Positions 1-7,165 of a stretch of 13,862 nt of DNA are shown piece by piece. The first letter of the stretch is position 1. Each line of letters begins with the position of its first letter. Position numbers and translations under genes: made by a program. The stretch covers positions 1-13,862 of the forward strand of contig JAZLCA010000069.1 of the NCBI GenBank assembly GCA_045613985.1, read 5' to 3'. The notes beneath the pieces were generated by a model that saw only the letters and a program-made list of their open reading frames with translations, had not been told where the DNA came from and made no database searches. This stretch comes from SIG644 sp045613985. GTDB taxonomy: Bacteria; Bacillota; Clostridia; Oscillospirales; CAG-272.

Positions 1-1009
1 TGCCCTGCAGTACGGCATCAGCGAAGGCTACACTCCCTTGCGCGAGGCCATCCGCGCCCGCCTTGCCCGTGTGGAAAACATCGGCAGTGAGAACGACGAT
101 CTCATCGTCGTATCGGGCGGTCAGCAAGGCATTGAGCTGGCAACCAAGTGCCTGGTTAACGAAGGCGATACCGTTATCGTCGAGTTACCCAGCTTTATCG
201 GCGCGACCAATGCCTTCCGCTCCTACGGCGCGCATTTGGTCGGCGTTCCCGTGAAAGAGGACGGCATGGATCTGGATGCTCTGGAAACCGCCATCGCTCA
301 AAATAAAAATATCCGATTCATTTATACAATCCCCACCTTCCAAAACCCCATGGGCGTAACCATGAGCGTCGAAAAGCGCAAGAGATTGTACGAGATTGCC
401 AAGAAAAACGGCATTCTCATTCTGGAGGATAACCCCTATGGTGAGTTGACCTTTGATGGCACCAAAACGCCTACCATCAAGTCGATGGACACCGAGGGCA
501 TCGTGCTGTACAGCGGATCCTTCTCCAAGACACTCGCTCCCGGTCTTCGCCTTGGCTTTATGTGTGCTCCTCGTCCCATCATTCAGAAAATGGTCATCGC
601 AAAGCAGGTGTCGGACGTTCACACCCCCATGCTGCCCCAGCTGTTGGCTACCGAATACATGAAGCGGTACGATCTGGACGCCCTTATCCTTAAAATGAGA
701 GAAAATTATGCCCACAAATGCAAAACCATGCTGGATGCTATGGCAGAATACTTCCCCGATGACGTGACCTACACCCGTCCGGGCGGAGGACTCTTCATTT
801 GGTGCGACCTCGGCCACGGACTTGACACCCTTGCTCTGTCTAAAAAGGCCATCGAGCAAAAGGTCGTTTACGTCCCCGGCAACACTTTCATGGTAGACAT
901 GGAACAGCCCACCTCCACCCTTCGTCTCAACTACTCCACCATGTCGGACGAAAAGATTGTCGAGGGCATTCGCCGCCTTGGCATCGTGTTCGGCGAGGCT
1001 CTGCGTTAA
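1..1009 (+). CDS. PLP-dependent aminotransferase, class I/II (5' truncated)
   Basis: This is the 3' part of a fold-type I aminotransferase; reading frame 2 is open from base 2, so the start lies left of the window. The first visible residues, LQYGISEGYTPLRE, are the conserved early segment of this family, so the TTG at base 38 is an internal Leu codon and not a start. DNPYGEL (bases 428-448) is the cofactor-contact motif, and SFSKTLAPGLRLGF follows with the Schiff-base lysine at codon 527-529. RPGGGLFIW and the closing LRLNYS are also typical. About 335 residues are visible; full members have roughly 390-440, so some 60-100 N-terminal residues are missing. The family transfers an amino group from an amino acid to a 2-oxoacid in the cytoplasm. 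The closest named group is the 2-aminoadipate/aromatic aminotransferase type (LysN/Aro8-like), but the substrate cannot be read from sequence. Whether a MocR-type DNA-binding domain precedes it is not visible. Confidence 0.93.
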   Translation, partial: ALQYGISEGYTPLREAIRARLARVENIGSENDDLIVVSGGQQGIELATKCLVNEGDTVIVELPSFIGATNAFRSYGAHLVGVPVKEDGMDLDALETAIAQNKNIRFIYTIPTFQNPMGVTMSVEKRKRLYEIAKKNGILILEDNPYGELTFDGTKTPTIKSMDTEGIVLYSGSFSKTLAPGLRLGFMCAPRPIIQKMVIAKQVSDVHTPMLPQLLATEYMKRYDLDALILKMRENYAHKCKTMLDAMAEYFPDDVTYTRPGGGLFIWCDLGHGLDTLALSKKAIEQKVVYVPGNTFMVDMEQPTSTLRLNYSTMSDEKIVEGIRRLGIVFGEALR

Positions 1010-1020
1010 AACAAAATGTT

Positions 1021-1054
1021 AAAAGAGGAAATCCTTCCGGGTTTCCTCTTTTTT
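1021..1054 (+). terminator. Intrinsic terminator after the aminotransferase
   Basis: An 11-bp stem (AAAAGAGGAAA at 1021-1031 with TTTCCTCTTTT at 1042-1052) closes a 10-nt loop and runs into Ts. It starts 11 nt after the stop codon and separates this unit from the lipoprotein promoter. Confidence 0.9.
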
Positions 1055-1068
1055 ATTGCTTGGAGTGC

Positions 1069-1098
1069 TTGACAATCCCCCACCACTCACTGTATAAT
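1069..1098 (+). promoter_or_regulatory. Sigma-A promoter for the beta-helix lipoprotein
   Basis: Perfect -35 TTGACA (1069-1074) and perfect -10 TATAAT (1093-1098) with an 18-bp spacer. Start of transcription is expected near 1105, giving a leader of about 30 nt. A strong constitutive-looking promoter; no operator is evident. Confidence 0.88.
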
Positions 1099-1134
1099 GA
1101 AAGCAATGAATCCCCCAACAGAGAGGAGATCCCT

Positions 1135-4100
1135 ATGAAAAAATACGTAGCATTCCTGATTTTACTTCTTGCGCTTCTATGCGCCCTTTCCCTCGTCGCT
1201 TGCCGGCAGGACACGCCCGATGTGCCCGACACGCCCGTCCAACAACCCGGCGACGAACTGGACGAACAACCGGACAAAAAACCTGAAAATCCCCCCGAGG
1301 AGGATGTTCCCATGCTGGATATCATTAAAGACGGCGTGACAAGCTACGTCATCGTCCGTCCCGATAGCTGCGATACCGCGCTGAAAACGAGCGCGTCGCT
1401 GCTTTTGAACGCACTCAAGACCATCAGCGGCACCACGGACATTGGCATTAAGACGGACTATGAGGAGGCCGCGCCCTATGAAATTCTGATCGGTAATACC
1501 AACCGCCCCGAATCGGCAGAAGTGGCCGCCCGCTTGGGTGACAACGACTACCGCATTGAGATCGTGGGTGACAAGCTCGTGATCGTCGGACGCGATGACC
1601 GCGCCGCCGCTTACGGCGTGCGTACCCTGTTGCGCAGCGTGCTGTACTATCAATCGGCCAACGATTTCGTTCCCAATCCCACCGTTTCCCTGCGCCGTGA
1701 TCTGTCGATCATGGGTGCAATCAGCACCACTGCCCCCGATCCCCGCAATCCCTCCGACGTCCTCATTTTCACCGTCAACGTGCTTGACTTCGGCGCGATC
1801 GGCGACGGCAAGACAGACGACACCAAGGCATTCCAGTCCGCCATCGACCACGTCTACAAGCAGGGCGGCGGTACCGTCTTCGTTCCTGCAGGCGAATACG
1901 TGATCAAGGGGTCTTTGACCGTCAAGCGCTCGGTCTATCTCGCAGGTGAGTGGACTAATCCCGACCAAACCCCCGACAGCATCAAAAAAGGCACCATTCT
2001 GCTGGCCACGGGCAATAAGGGCAACGCCAATGGCAAGGCTATGATCACCGTCGGCGCCAGCGCCGGCGTGCTTGGCCTGACCGTCTACTATCCCGAGCAG
2101 GATCTTTCCAAGCCCGTCGAGTACCCCGCCGCCATTCTTATCAAGGATAATCTCGCCGGTGACGGAACCCAGCACGCCTCCTCTGTTCAGTGCGTGACTA
2201 TCGTCAACGCTTATCGCGGCATCGCCGCTGACCAGGGTTGTCAGCTCCCTCGTATCGACGACGTCTATATCTCCGCGCTGGACTACGGCTTCAAGATCAA
2301 CAAGTGCTACGATTGCGCCCGCGTCACCTCCATGCACATCGGTCCTGATTACTGGGCCGCTTTTGAGGGCAAGGATCGCGCAGAGATCGCCAAGGTCATG
2401 CAAAAAGATGCCACCGGCATCATCCTCATGCGTACCGACGGACAGATGATGTACGATATTTCCATCAATTCCTGCAATATCGGTCTGTCGCTGGAGCGCA
2501 ATCCCGATGACAGCGGCGAAACCGCGGGATACACCAACATTGCCAAAATAGACATTACGGAATGTGGCATCGGCATTCATCACCAATACAACAGCGCCTC
2601 CATCTCAATGGCCACCCTTTCCAGTACGTTGAAAGGCTCCGTCGGTATCTTGGCGGAGAATACAGCTGTCGAGAGCACCCTTCGTCTGTATGATTGCACG
2701 TTTAAATACGCAAACACAAGTGCTTGGGTTGAGAGAGACGCTAAAGGTACACTGGCAATTCAAAACAGTGTTTTTGAGGGCGGTGCCAATGACTATTCCG
2801 TTGCATGCTTTGGCGGTGTTCTCCTTCTCACCAATAACGAGTTTTTAAATTGCAAGCTTGCTTATTGCGTTTACGCCGATACCTTGGCTGCGGCTGTCAA
2901 CAACAATAAGTTCACGGGCGAATGCGTCAACGAGCTGGACGAAAAGCACAGCGTTGTGCAGACCGACTCCGTCGCTACCCTTCCCGAAACCCCCGACTTC
3001 ACGCTGGATATTCCCACGCCGCCCACCGTCACAGCCAACAAGGACATCTTCAACGTCCGCGACTACGGTGCTGTGGGTGACGGCAAGTCGGACGACACGC
3101 TCGCCTTCGAAAAGGCCATCACAGCGGCCTCCAAAAAGGGCGGCATCGTCTACGTCCCCGCCGGCTACTACAACGTCACCGACGTTCTCTTGATCCCCAC
3201 CGGTGTTGAATTGCGAGGCGTTCATCAGAGTATGCACGTCACCACGGGCGAAGGTTCGGTCATTTATGTCACGGCCGGACAAGGCGCCCCCGAAGACGAA
3301 GCGTTTATCACCATGCAACAGGGCTCCGGCTTGCGTGGGCTCACCTTCTGGTATCCCGAGCAGGCCTGGAACGACATTCGTCCCTATCCCTTCACCGTCA
3401 GCGTCATGGGAGAAGACTGTGTTCTGCGTGATCTCTGCTTTGGTAACACCTATCAGGCAATCGACATGGCAAACGCCGACTGCGGCGGTCACTACGTCGA
3501 TAACATCACCGGCTGTGTGCTCTCGCGCGGCATCGCTCTGGACGGAAGCTCGAGCGCCGGTATCATCATGAACACCCACTTCAACATTACCTTCTACGCC
3601 TCCGTCTGGGGTACCAAGTTGAACGACGCCAGCGGCGCATTCGGCTCGGGCGATATGGCCGTGGCGCTGTTCAATCACATGAACGCTCACCTCACCGCTT
3701 ATGAGTTCGGTGAAACCGTTGAGGAGCAGCTGCTCTTCATCTTCAACTACCGCGCCCGCTACGGTATGGACTTCACGGGCGGATTTGACGGCAAGATCAT
3801 CGGCAGCGGCGTGGACGGCTCGCTGTGCGGTATCCGCATCCAGGGCTCGTATGAGAACGAACTGATGTTGCTCAACTTCATGGATGATATCGTCCCCGGC
3901 ACCACTCCTGAGGGCAACCTCGCTATTTACGTAGACATAGACGACGATTCCACCGTTCGTTTCGTGGCCGGAAGCGCCTCCAGTTATAACTACGTGCCGA
4001 GCGACCTGGTCGTTCTCAAAGGCGGCCACCTCATTCTGGATGGCTTTGATGCCCGTGTTACTCCCACATCGGGACGAGGCGCAATCAGTATCCAGGGCGG

Positions 4101-4311
4101 TCATGCCGAGGTCAGCGGTGTGGTCTTCCAGCACGTCGGTCCTCTGGACGGCAAGGGGCAATTCACCCAGCAAGCAAACACGGACCAGACCGTTGACGTC
4201 CGAGTATTCAAGGGCGCACAGCTTGATCTGTACTCCGCCATCGGCCGTCGCTTCTTCCGCGACAACATCCAGGGCGATACGGGCGAATTCTCTTACGCCG
4301 TCGCCGATTAA
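1135..4311 (+). CDS. Secreted lipoprotein with tandem pectate-lyase-3/GH55-like beta-helix domains
   Basis: A 1058-residue predicted surface lipoprotein. The start at 1135 is chosen because GAGAGGAG sits just upstream (1121-1128), the promoter lies at 1069-1098, and translation from here gives a perfect type II signal peptide: MKK, a hydrophobic core, and lipobox LVAC with lipidated Cys23. Residues 24-59 form a Pro/Asp/Glu-rich linker. Residues 60-195 (YEILIGNTNRPES at 115-127, DKLVIVGRDDRAAAYG at 146-161) resemble the N-terminal alpha/beta domain of GH20/GH67-type glycosidases. Two beta-helix domains follow, opening with DFGAIGDGKTDD (about 218) and DYGAVGDGKSDD (about 643); each carries a YPEQ motif 95-99 residues later, so the pair is an internal duplication. 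The family includes pectate lyases, GH55 glucanases and phage tailspikes. A polysaccharide-acting enzyme or binding protein on the cell surface is inferred; I cannot assign catalytic residues or substrate. Monocistronic. Confidence 0.85.
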   Translation: MKKYVAFLILLLALLCALSLVACRQDTPDVPDTPVQQPGDELDEQPDKKPENPPEEDVPMLDIIKDGVTSYVIVRPDSCDTALKTSASLLLNALKTISGTTDIGIKTDYEEAAPYEILIGNTNRPESAEVAARLGDNDYRIEIVGDKLVIVGRDDRAAAYGVRTLLRSVLYYQSANDFVPNPTVSLRRDLSIMGAISTTAPDPRNPSDVLIFTVNVLDFGAIGDGKTDDTKAFQSAIDHVYKQGGGTVFVPAGEYVIKGSLTVKRSVYLAGEWTNPDQTPDSIKKGTILLATGNKGNANGKAMITVGASAGVLGLTVYYPEQDLSKPVEYPAAILIKDNLAGDGTQHASSVQCVTIVNAYRGIAADQGCQLPRIDDVYISALDYGFKINKCYDCARVTSMHIGPDYWAAFEGKDRAEIAKVMQKDATGIILMRTDGQMMYDISINSCNIGLSLERNPDDSGETAGYTNIAKIDITECGIGIHHQYNSASISMATLSSTLKGSVGILAENTAVESTLRLYDCTFKYANTSAWVERDAKGTLAIQNSVFEGGANDYSVACFGGVLLLTNNEFLNCKLAYCVYADTLAAAVNNNKFTGECVNELDEKHSVVQTDSVATLPETPDFTLDIPTPPTVTANKDIFNVRDYGAVGDGKSDDTLAFEKAITAASKKGGIVYVPAGYYNVTDVLLIPTGVELRGVHQSMHVTTGEGSVIYVTAGQGAPEDEAFITMQQGSGLRGLTFWYPEQAWNDIRPYPFTVSVMGEDCVLRDLCFGNTYQAIDMANADCGGHYVDNITGCVLSRGIALDGSSSAGIIMNTHFNITFYASVWGTKLNDASGAFGSGDMAVALFNHMNAHLTAYEFGETVEEQLLFIFNYRARYGMDFTGGFDGKIIGSGVDGSLCGIRIQGSYENELMLLNFMDDIVPGTTPEGNLAIYVDIDDDSTVRFVAGSASSYNYVPSDLVVLKGGHLILDGFDARVTPTSGRGAISIQGGHAEVSGVVFQHVGPLDGKGQFTQQANTDQTVDVRVFKGAQLDLYSAIGRRFFRDNIQGDTGEFSYAVAD

Positions 4312-4326
4312 ACCCAATACACTGCC

Positions 4327-4356
4327 AGCGCCGCACATTTGTGCGGCGCTGTTTTC
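4327..4356 (+). terminator. Intrinsic terminator after the lipoprotein gene
   Basis: GC-rich inverted repeat AGCGCCGCACA (4327-4337) and TGTGCGGCGCT (4340-4350) followed by GTTTTCT, 15 nt after the stop codon. Confidence 0.88.
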
Positions 4357-4418
4357 TATATCCCTCAACTGCATTTTTAAAAAAACGAAAAAAATTTTTA
4401 TTTTTTTCAAAAAAGGTA

Positions 4419-4446
4419 TTGACATTTGAAAAAAAAGTGGTATAAT
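4419..4446 (+). promoter_or_regulatory. Promoter of tRNA-Leu with A/T-rich upstream tract
   Basis: TTGACA (4419-4424) and TATAAT (4441-4446) with a 16-bp spacer. Bases 4376-4416 are almost entirely A and T in runs, as expected for an UP element that boosts stable-RNA promoters. Transcription should start near 4453. Confidence 0.88.
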
Positions 4447-4452
4447 AGTCAC

Positions 4453-4473
4453 GTTGCGAAACCGCAGCGCAAC
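4453..4473 (+). other. Leader hairpin upstream of tRNA-Leu
   Basis: GTTGCG (4453-4458) pairs with CGCAAC (4468-4473), a 6-bp stem at the expected transcript start and 6 nt before the mature tRNA 5' end. It is probably removed with the leader by RNase P. Its role is inferred. Confidence 0.55.
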
Positions 4474-4479
4474 ACCGAT

Positions 4480-4566
4480 GCGGGCTTGGCGGAATTGGCA
4501 GACGCGTAAGATTCAGGTTCTTATGATCGCAAGGTTGTGGAGGTTCAAGTCCTCTAGCCCGCACCA
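4480..4566 (+). tRNA. tRNA-Leu, anticodon CAG
   Basis: A complete class II tRNA of 87 nt with encoded CCA. Acceptor GCGGGCT (4480-4486) pairs with AGCCCGC (4556-4562), then discriminator A and CCA. The anticodon stem TAAGA/TCTTA encloses loop TTCAGGT, so the anticodon at 4514-4516 is CAG, reading CUG leucine codons. A long variable arm (about 4524-4537) forms a wobble-rich stem, as expected for Leu. The T arm carries TTCAAGT. It is a single tRNA gene with its own promoter and terminator. Confidence 0.96.
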
Positions 4567-4568
4567 GG

Positions 4569-4602
4569 AAAAAGCACATCTGTTTTGCAGATGTGCTTTT
4601 TT
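4569..4602 (+). terminator. Terminator of the tRNA-Leu unit
   Basis: GCACATCTG (4574-4582) pairs with CAGATGTGC (4588-4596), loop TTTTG, extended by flanking As (4569-4573) and a T run. It begins three bases after the tRNA CCA. Confidence 0.92.
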
Positions 4603-4648
4603 CAATATCAGAGCACATTGACTACAACGCTTCGGGAGGAACACGGCT

Positions 4649-5734
4649 ATGCAAATCACTAAGATCGTTATCACAGGCGGTCCTTGCGCCGGCAAAACGA
4701 CGGCCATGAGCCGCATTAAGAATACGTTTACCAAGATGGGGTATACCGTCCTGTTCATTCCCGAGACAGCCACCGAATTTATCACGGGCGGCGTTGCTCC
4801 CTGGACCTGCGGTACCAACGTGGATTATCAAAAGTGTCAGATGGAGCTTCAGCTGACCAAGGAACGGCTGTTCGCTCGTGGTGCTTCCACCATGCCGACC
4901 GACAAGGTGTTGCTCGTCTGCGACCGAGGTGCCCTGGACAACAAGGCCTATATGACCGACGAGGAATTTGCAACCGTGCTGGATGCCCTGGAGTGCAACG
5001 AGGTGGAGCTGCGCGACAGCTACGACGCCGTATTCCATCTGGTGACAGCGGCCAAGGGTGCGGAGCAATTTTATACAACCGACAACAATGTAGCAAGAAC
5101 CGAGACCGTCGAAGAGGCCGCCGCGCTGGACGATAAGCTGATCGCGGCCTGGACGGGCCATCCCCATCTGCGCATCATTGACAACGACACGGAATTCGAA
5201 AATAAACTCCGCCGTCTGATCGCCGAGATTTCTTCCTTCCTGGGAGAGACCGAGACGTACGAGATCGAGCGCAAGTTTTTGATCGAGTACCCCGACGTAG
5301 TGGCACTGGAAAAGCTGCCCAACTGCAAGCGGGTGGAGATCATTCAGACCTACCTGACCGCCCCCGAGGGCGAAGAGAGGCGGGTGCGCCAGCGCGGCGT
5401 TGATGGCAACTACATATATTTCCTGACCTCCAAGCGCAAGGTAACGGAGCTGAAGCGGGTGGAGGAGGAGCGCAAGATCTCTCAGCGTGAATACCTACGC
5501 CTGTTGATGGATGCGGATCCTTGCCGCCGTCCCATCCGCAAGACGCGCTATTGCCTGACCTTTGGCAATCAATATTTTGAGATCGACGTGTATCCTTTTT
5601 GGCAAGACAAGGCAATTCTTGAAATTGAATTGAGTGACGAGGCGGATCACATCTACTTCCCCGACATGATACGTGTCATCAAGGAAGTGACGGACGATCC
5701 TACTTATAAAAACGCGGCGCTGGCCAAGATTTGA
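4649..5734 (+). CDS. P-loop NTPase (AAA_28-like) fused to a CYTH domain
   Basis: A 361-residue two-domain cytoplasmic protein. Residues 1-195 are a P-loop NTPase with Walker A GGPCAGKTT (10-18) and a probable Walker B strand VLLVCDRG (87-94), resembling the AAA_28/NadR-kinase-like group. Residues 204-361 are a CYTH (triphosphate tunnel metalloenzyme) domain: signature EIERKF (205-210), basic strand RRVRQRG (244-250), KRK (262-264) and acidic strand LEIELS (324-329), which together would line a metal and triphosphate-binding tunnel. The same order is known in Drosophila TTD14 and in bacterial proteins annotated only by domain. The combination suggests binding of a nucleoside triphosphate and a second phosphorylated substrate, but the reaction is unknown. 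GGGAGGA (4634-4640) supports the start. No convincing promoter is visible between the tRNA-Leu terminator and this gene. The next gene follows within 12 nt, so the two form an operon. Confidence 0.9.
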   Translation: MQITKIVITGGPCAGKTTAMSRIKNTFTKMGYTVLFIPETATEFITGGVAPWTCGTNVDYQKCQMELQLTKERLFARGASTMPTDKVLLVCDRGALDNKAYMTDEEFATVLDALECNEVELRDSYDAVFHLVTAAKGAEQFYTTDNNVARTETVEEAAALDDKLIAAWTGHPHLRIIDNDTEFENKLRRLIAEISSFLGETETYEIERKFLIEYPDVVALEKLPNCKRVEIIQTYLTAPEGEERRVRQRGVDGNYIYFLTSKRKVTELKRVEEERKISQREYLRLLMDADPCRRPIRKTRYCLTFGNQYFEIDVYPFWQDKAILEIELSDEADHIYFPDMIRVIKEVTDDPTYKNAALAKI

Positions 5735-5735
5735 C

Positions 5736-5741
5736 AGGAGG
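5736..5741 (+). promoter_or_regulatory. Ribosome binding site deciding the start of the small membrane protein
   Basis: AGGAGG lies one base past the TGA of the AAA-CYTH gene and 4 nt before ATG 5746. It rules out the TTG at 5731, which precedes it, and suggests coupled translation. The spacing is rather short. Confidence 0.7.
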
Positions 5742-5745
5742 CCCC

Positions 5746-6294
5746 ATGTCCACCGATCCTATTTTTCGTGACCGCGACGACAAAAAGCGAGTCCTGACCA
5801 AAGATATCATACGGGATTCGTTGTTCAAAGAAGCCCGATTCCTTTGGATACAGAGCATCGCTGTGTTGTTTATTATTCTCGTTCTTTGCGCCATTCTGGT
5901 CATCGTGGCCATCCACAACCCCGGCTTTGAAACCATCCTTTTTTCCGTTCTTTTTGTAGCGCTTGTCATCTTCATTCTGTGCGTCACCGTCCGACGCGGG
6001 AGAGAGTGCATCGCGTACTTTCGCGGCGAGTTTTCCGTCACGCAGGATCGTCTGGTCAACGTAAAACCGCATCAACACACGTGGAAAACCCGTACCGACG
6101 GCGTCTACCACCAAGAAGACGTGTTTTTCTTTGAAAGCGGCGTTAAATTCGTTCACGTAAGAACCACGCCAACGCAAAAGAATCTCACCCTCTCGGCAAA
6201 CTGCGGCGACCTATTCTACTTGGTTTTTCTTGATCGCCAACCGGACAAACCGAAATACATTTACAACAGCCAAAAATTTGAATATCGGGGATAA
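5746..6294 (+). CDS. Small two-pass membrane protein of unknown function
   Basis: I do not recognise the family. It encodes 182 residues from ATG 5746, directly after AGGAGG. A charged N-terminus (1-33; RDRDDKKR) leads into two hydrophobic segments (about 34-56 and 63-82) separated by a short loop, then a cytoplasmic-looking domain of about 100 residues (84-182) rich in beta-prone and aromatic stretches such as DVFFFESGVKFVHV and LFYLVFLD. This shape, a TM hairpin followed by a small beta domain, recalls PH-like or YcxB-like membrane proteins, but that is only a resemblance. It is the second gene of an operon with the AAA-CYTH fusion, with 11 nt between the genes, so a shared role at the membrane is plausible. 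A terminator follows the stop closely. Confidence 0.8.
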   Translation: MSTDPIFRDRDDKKRVLTKDIIRDSLFKEARFLWIQSIAVLFIILVLCAILVIVAIHNPGFETILFSVLFVALVIFILCVTVRRGRECIAYFRGEFSVTQDRLVNVKPHQHTWKTRTDGVYHQEDVFFFESGVKFVHVRTTPTQKNLTLSANCGDLFYLVFLDRQPDKPKYIYNSQKFEYRG

Positions 6295-6299
6295 ACGAA

Positions 6300-6340
6300 A
6301 CGCCGACGGAAGACAAGTTCCGTCGGCGTATTTTCTTTTT
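6300..6340 (+). terminator. Terminator between convergent operons, possibly bidirectional
   Basis: CGCCGACGGAA (6301-6311) pairs perfectly with TTCCGTCGGCG (6318-6328), loop GACAAG, followed on the plus strand by a T-rich tail reaching 6341. On the minus strand the tail reads TTTCGTTTAT, so it may also end the TPR transcript arriving from the right. Confidence 0.9.
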
Positions 6341-7164
6341 TATTGCACGGGAGCGTCCAGTGAGCGAAGCATGGAGAGGATTGCACCTTTGTCCGAGCCG
6401 CACAAAACGGCACTGTGCAACGCTTTCTCGTAATTTTCCCGGTCGCCCAACATAGCGTAACAGATCGCCTGTGCCGAATAGGCCTGATGCATCTTGTTAT
6501 TGATGGCGGCCGCCGCGATTGCGTGCTCAAGCGCTTTTTCGTATTCCTGACAGCGAACGTACAGCTGAGCGAGATTATTGTGGGGGAACTCGTCGGCGGA
6601 ATTCATGGCGATGGCGCGTTCATACGCTGCGATCGCACGTTCATACTGTCCCATGCGGTGATAACACAATCCCATATTGGAAGCCGCGGTGGAATGTTCC
6701 CTCAGGGCAAGGGCTTGCTCGTACAACTCAACGGCCTGATCATACATGGCCAGATCATCGTAGCACAATGCTTTGAACATTACCAGCGCATGGCGATCTT
6801 CATAGGTATTATACGACGGCACCAATTTGTCCAACAGCTTGAGTGCCTCGCCCGGATGATTTGAGGCGTAGGCCTCCAACGCCCGCAAAAAGGTCTTTTC
6901 CTGCTTGGCATCATTCGCAAACGCATTGCCCGCCAGATCAGCGTAGTGCTTGCGATAAGTAGCAAGCGGCACCTGCCCGCGTTGCTTGACAACACCAAAC
7001 AGACGCAACGAGGTAACCACAAGACCGATCAGAATAACCGCGGCCTTGGGAATGGACGAAGTATCGTTTTTAACGATCACCTCGTACAAGGTCAAGCCGA
7101 TGAGCACCAACGCCAACACAACGATAAAAATTTGCAAAAAAATTCGAAGTCCTTTGTTTTTCAT
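6340..7164 (-). CDS. Membrane-anchored tetratricopeptide-repeat protein
   Basis: A 274-residue protein. Two N-terminal transmembrane helices (about 7-29 and 39-57) are followed by a basic stretch and a helical domain holding about four TPR units: roughly 127-158, 159-192, 195-226 and 229-260. The clearest are MGLCYHRMGQYERAIAAYERA and LAQLYVRCQEYEKALEHA in part. TPRs bind peptides or partner proteins; no catalytic motif is seen. The start is ATG at 7164-7162, one base after the TGA of the protease gene, with GGGAGG (7182-7177) 12 nt upstream. A TTG at 7173 would lie only 3 nt from that site. Second gene of the operon promoted at 8394-8366. It is inferred to be an adaptor or substrate recruiter for the upstream protease; other TPR roles remain open. 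Confidence 0.87.
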   Translation of the reverse strand: MKNKGLRIFLQIFIVVLALVLIGLTLYEVIVKNDTSSIPKAAVILIGLVVTSLRLFGVVKQRGQVPLATYRKHYADLAGNAFANDAKQEKTFLRALEAYASNHPGEALKLLDKLVPSYNTYEDRHALVMFKALCYDDLAMYDQAVELYEQALALREHSTAASNMGLCYHRMGQYERAIAAYERAIAMNSADEFPHNNLAQLYVRCQEYEKALEHAIAAAAINNKMHQAYSAQAICYAMLGDRENYEKALHSAVLCGSDKGAILSMLRSLDAPVQ

Positions 7165-7165
7165 A

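Noticed and set aside
185..859. 224-codon open frame on the minus strand
   Set aside because: Antisense to the aminotransferase, whose frame carries all conserved motifs.
1177..2586. 469-codon open frame on the minus strand
   Set aside because: It lies entirely antisense to the lipoprotein gene, gives low-complexity Gly/Val/Asp-rich protein without domains, and has no ribosome binding site; it arises from the GC-rich codon pattern of the real gene.
2845..4452. 535-codon open frame on the minus strand
   Set aside because: Antisense to the lipoprotein and across its terminator and the tRNA promoter; no recognisable domain and no start signals.
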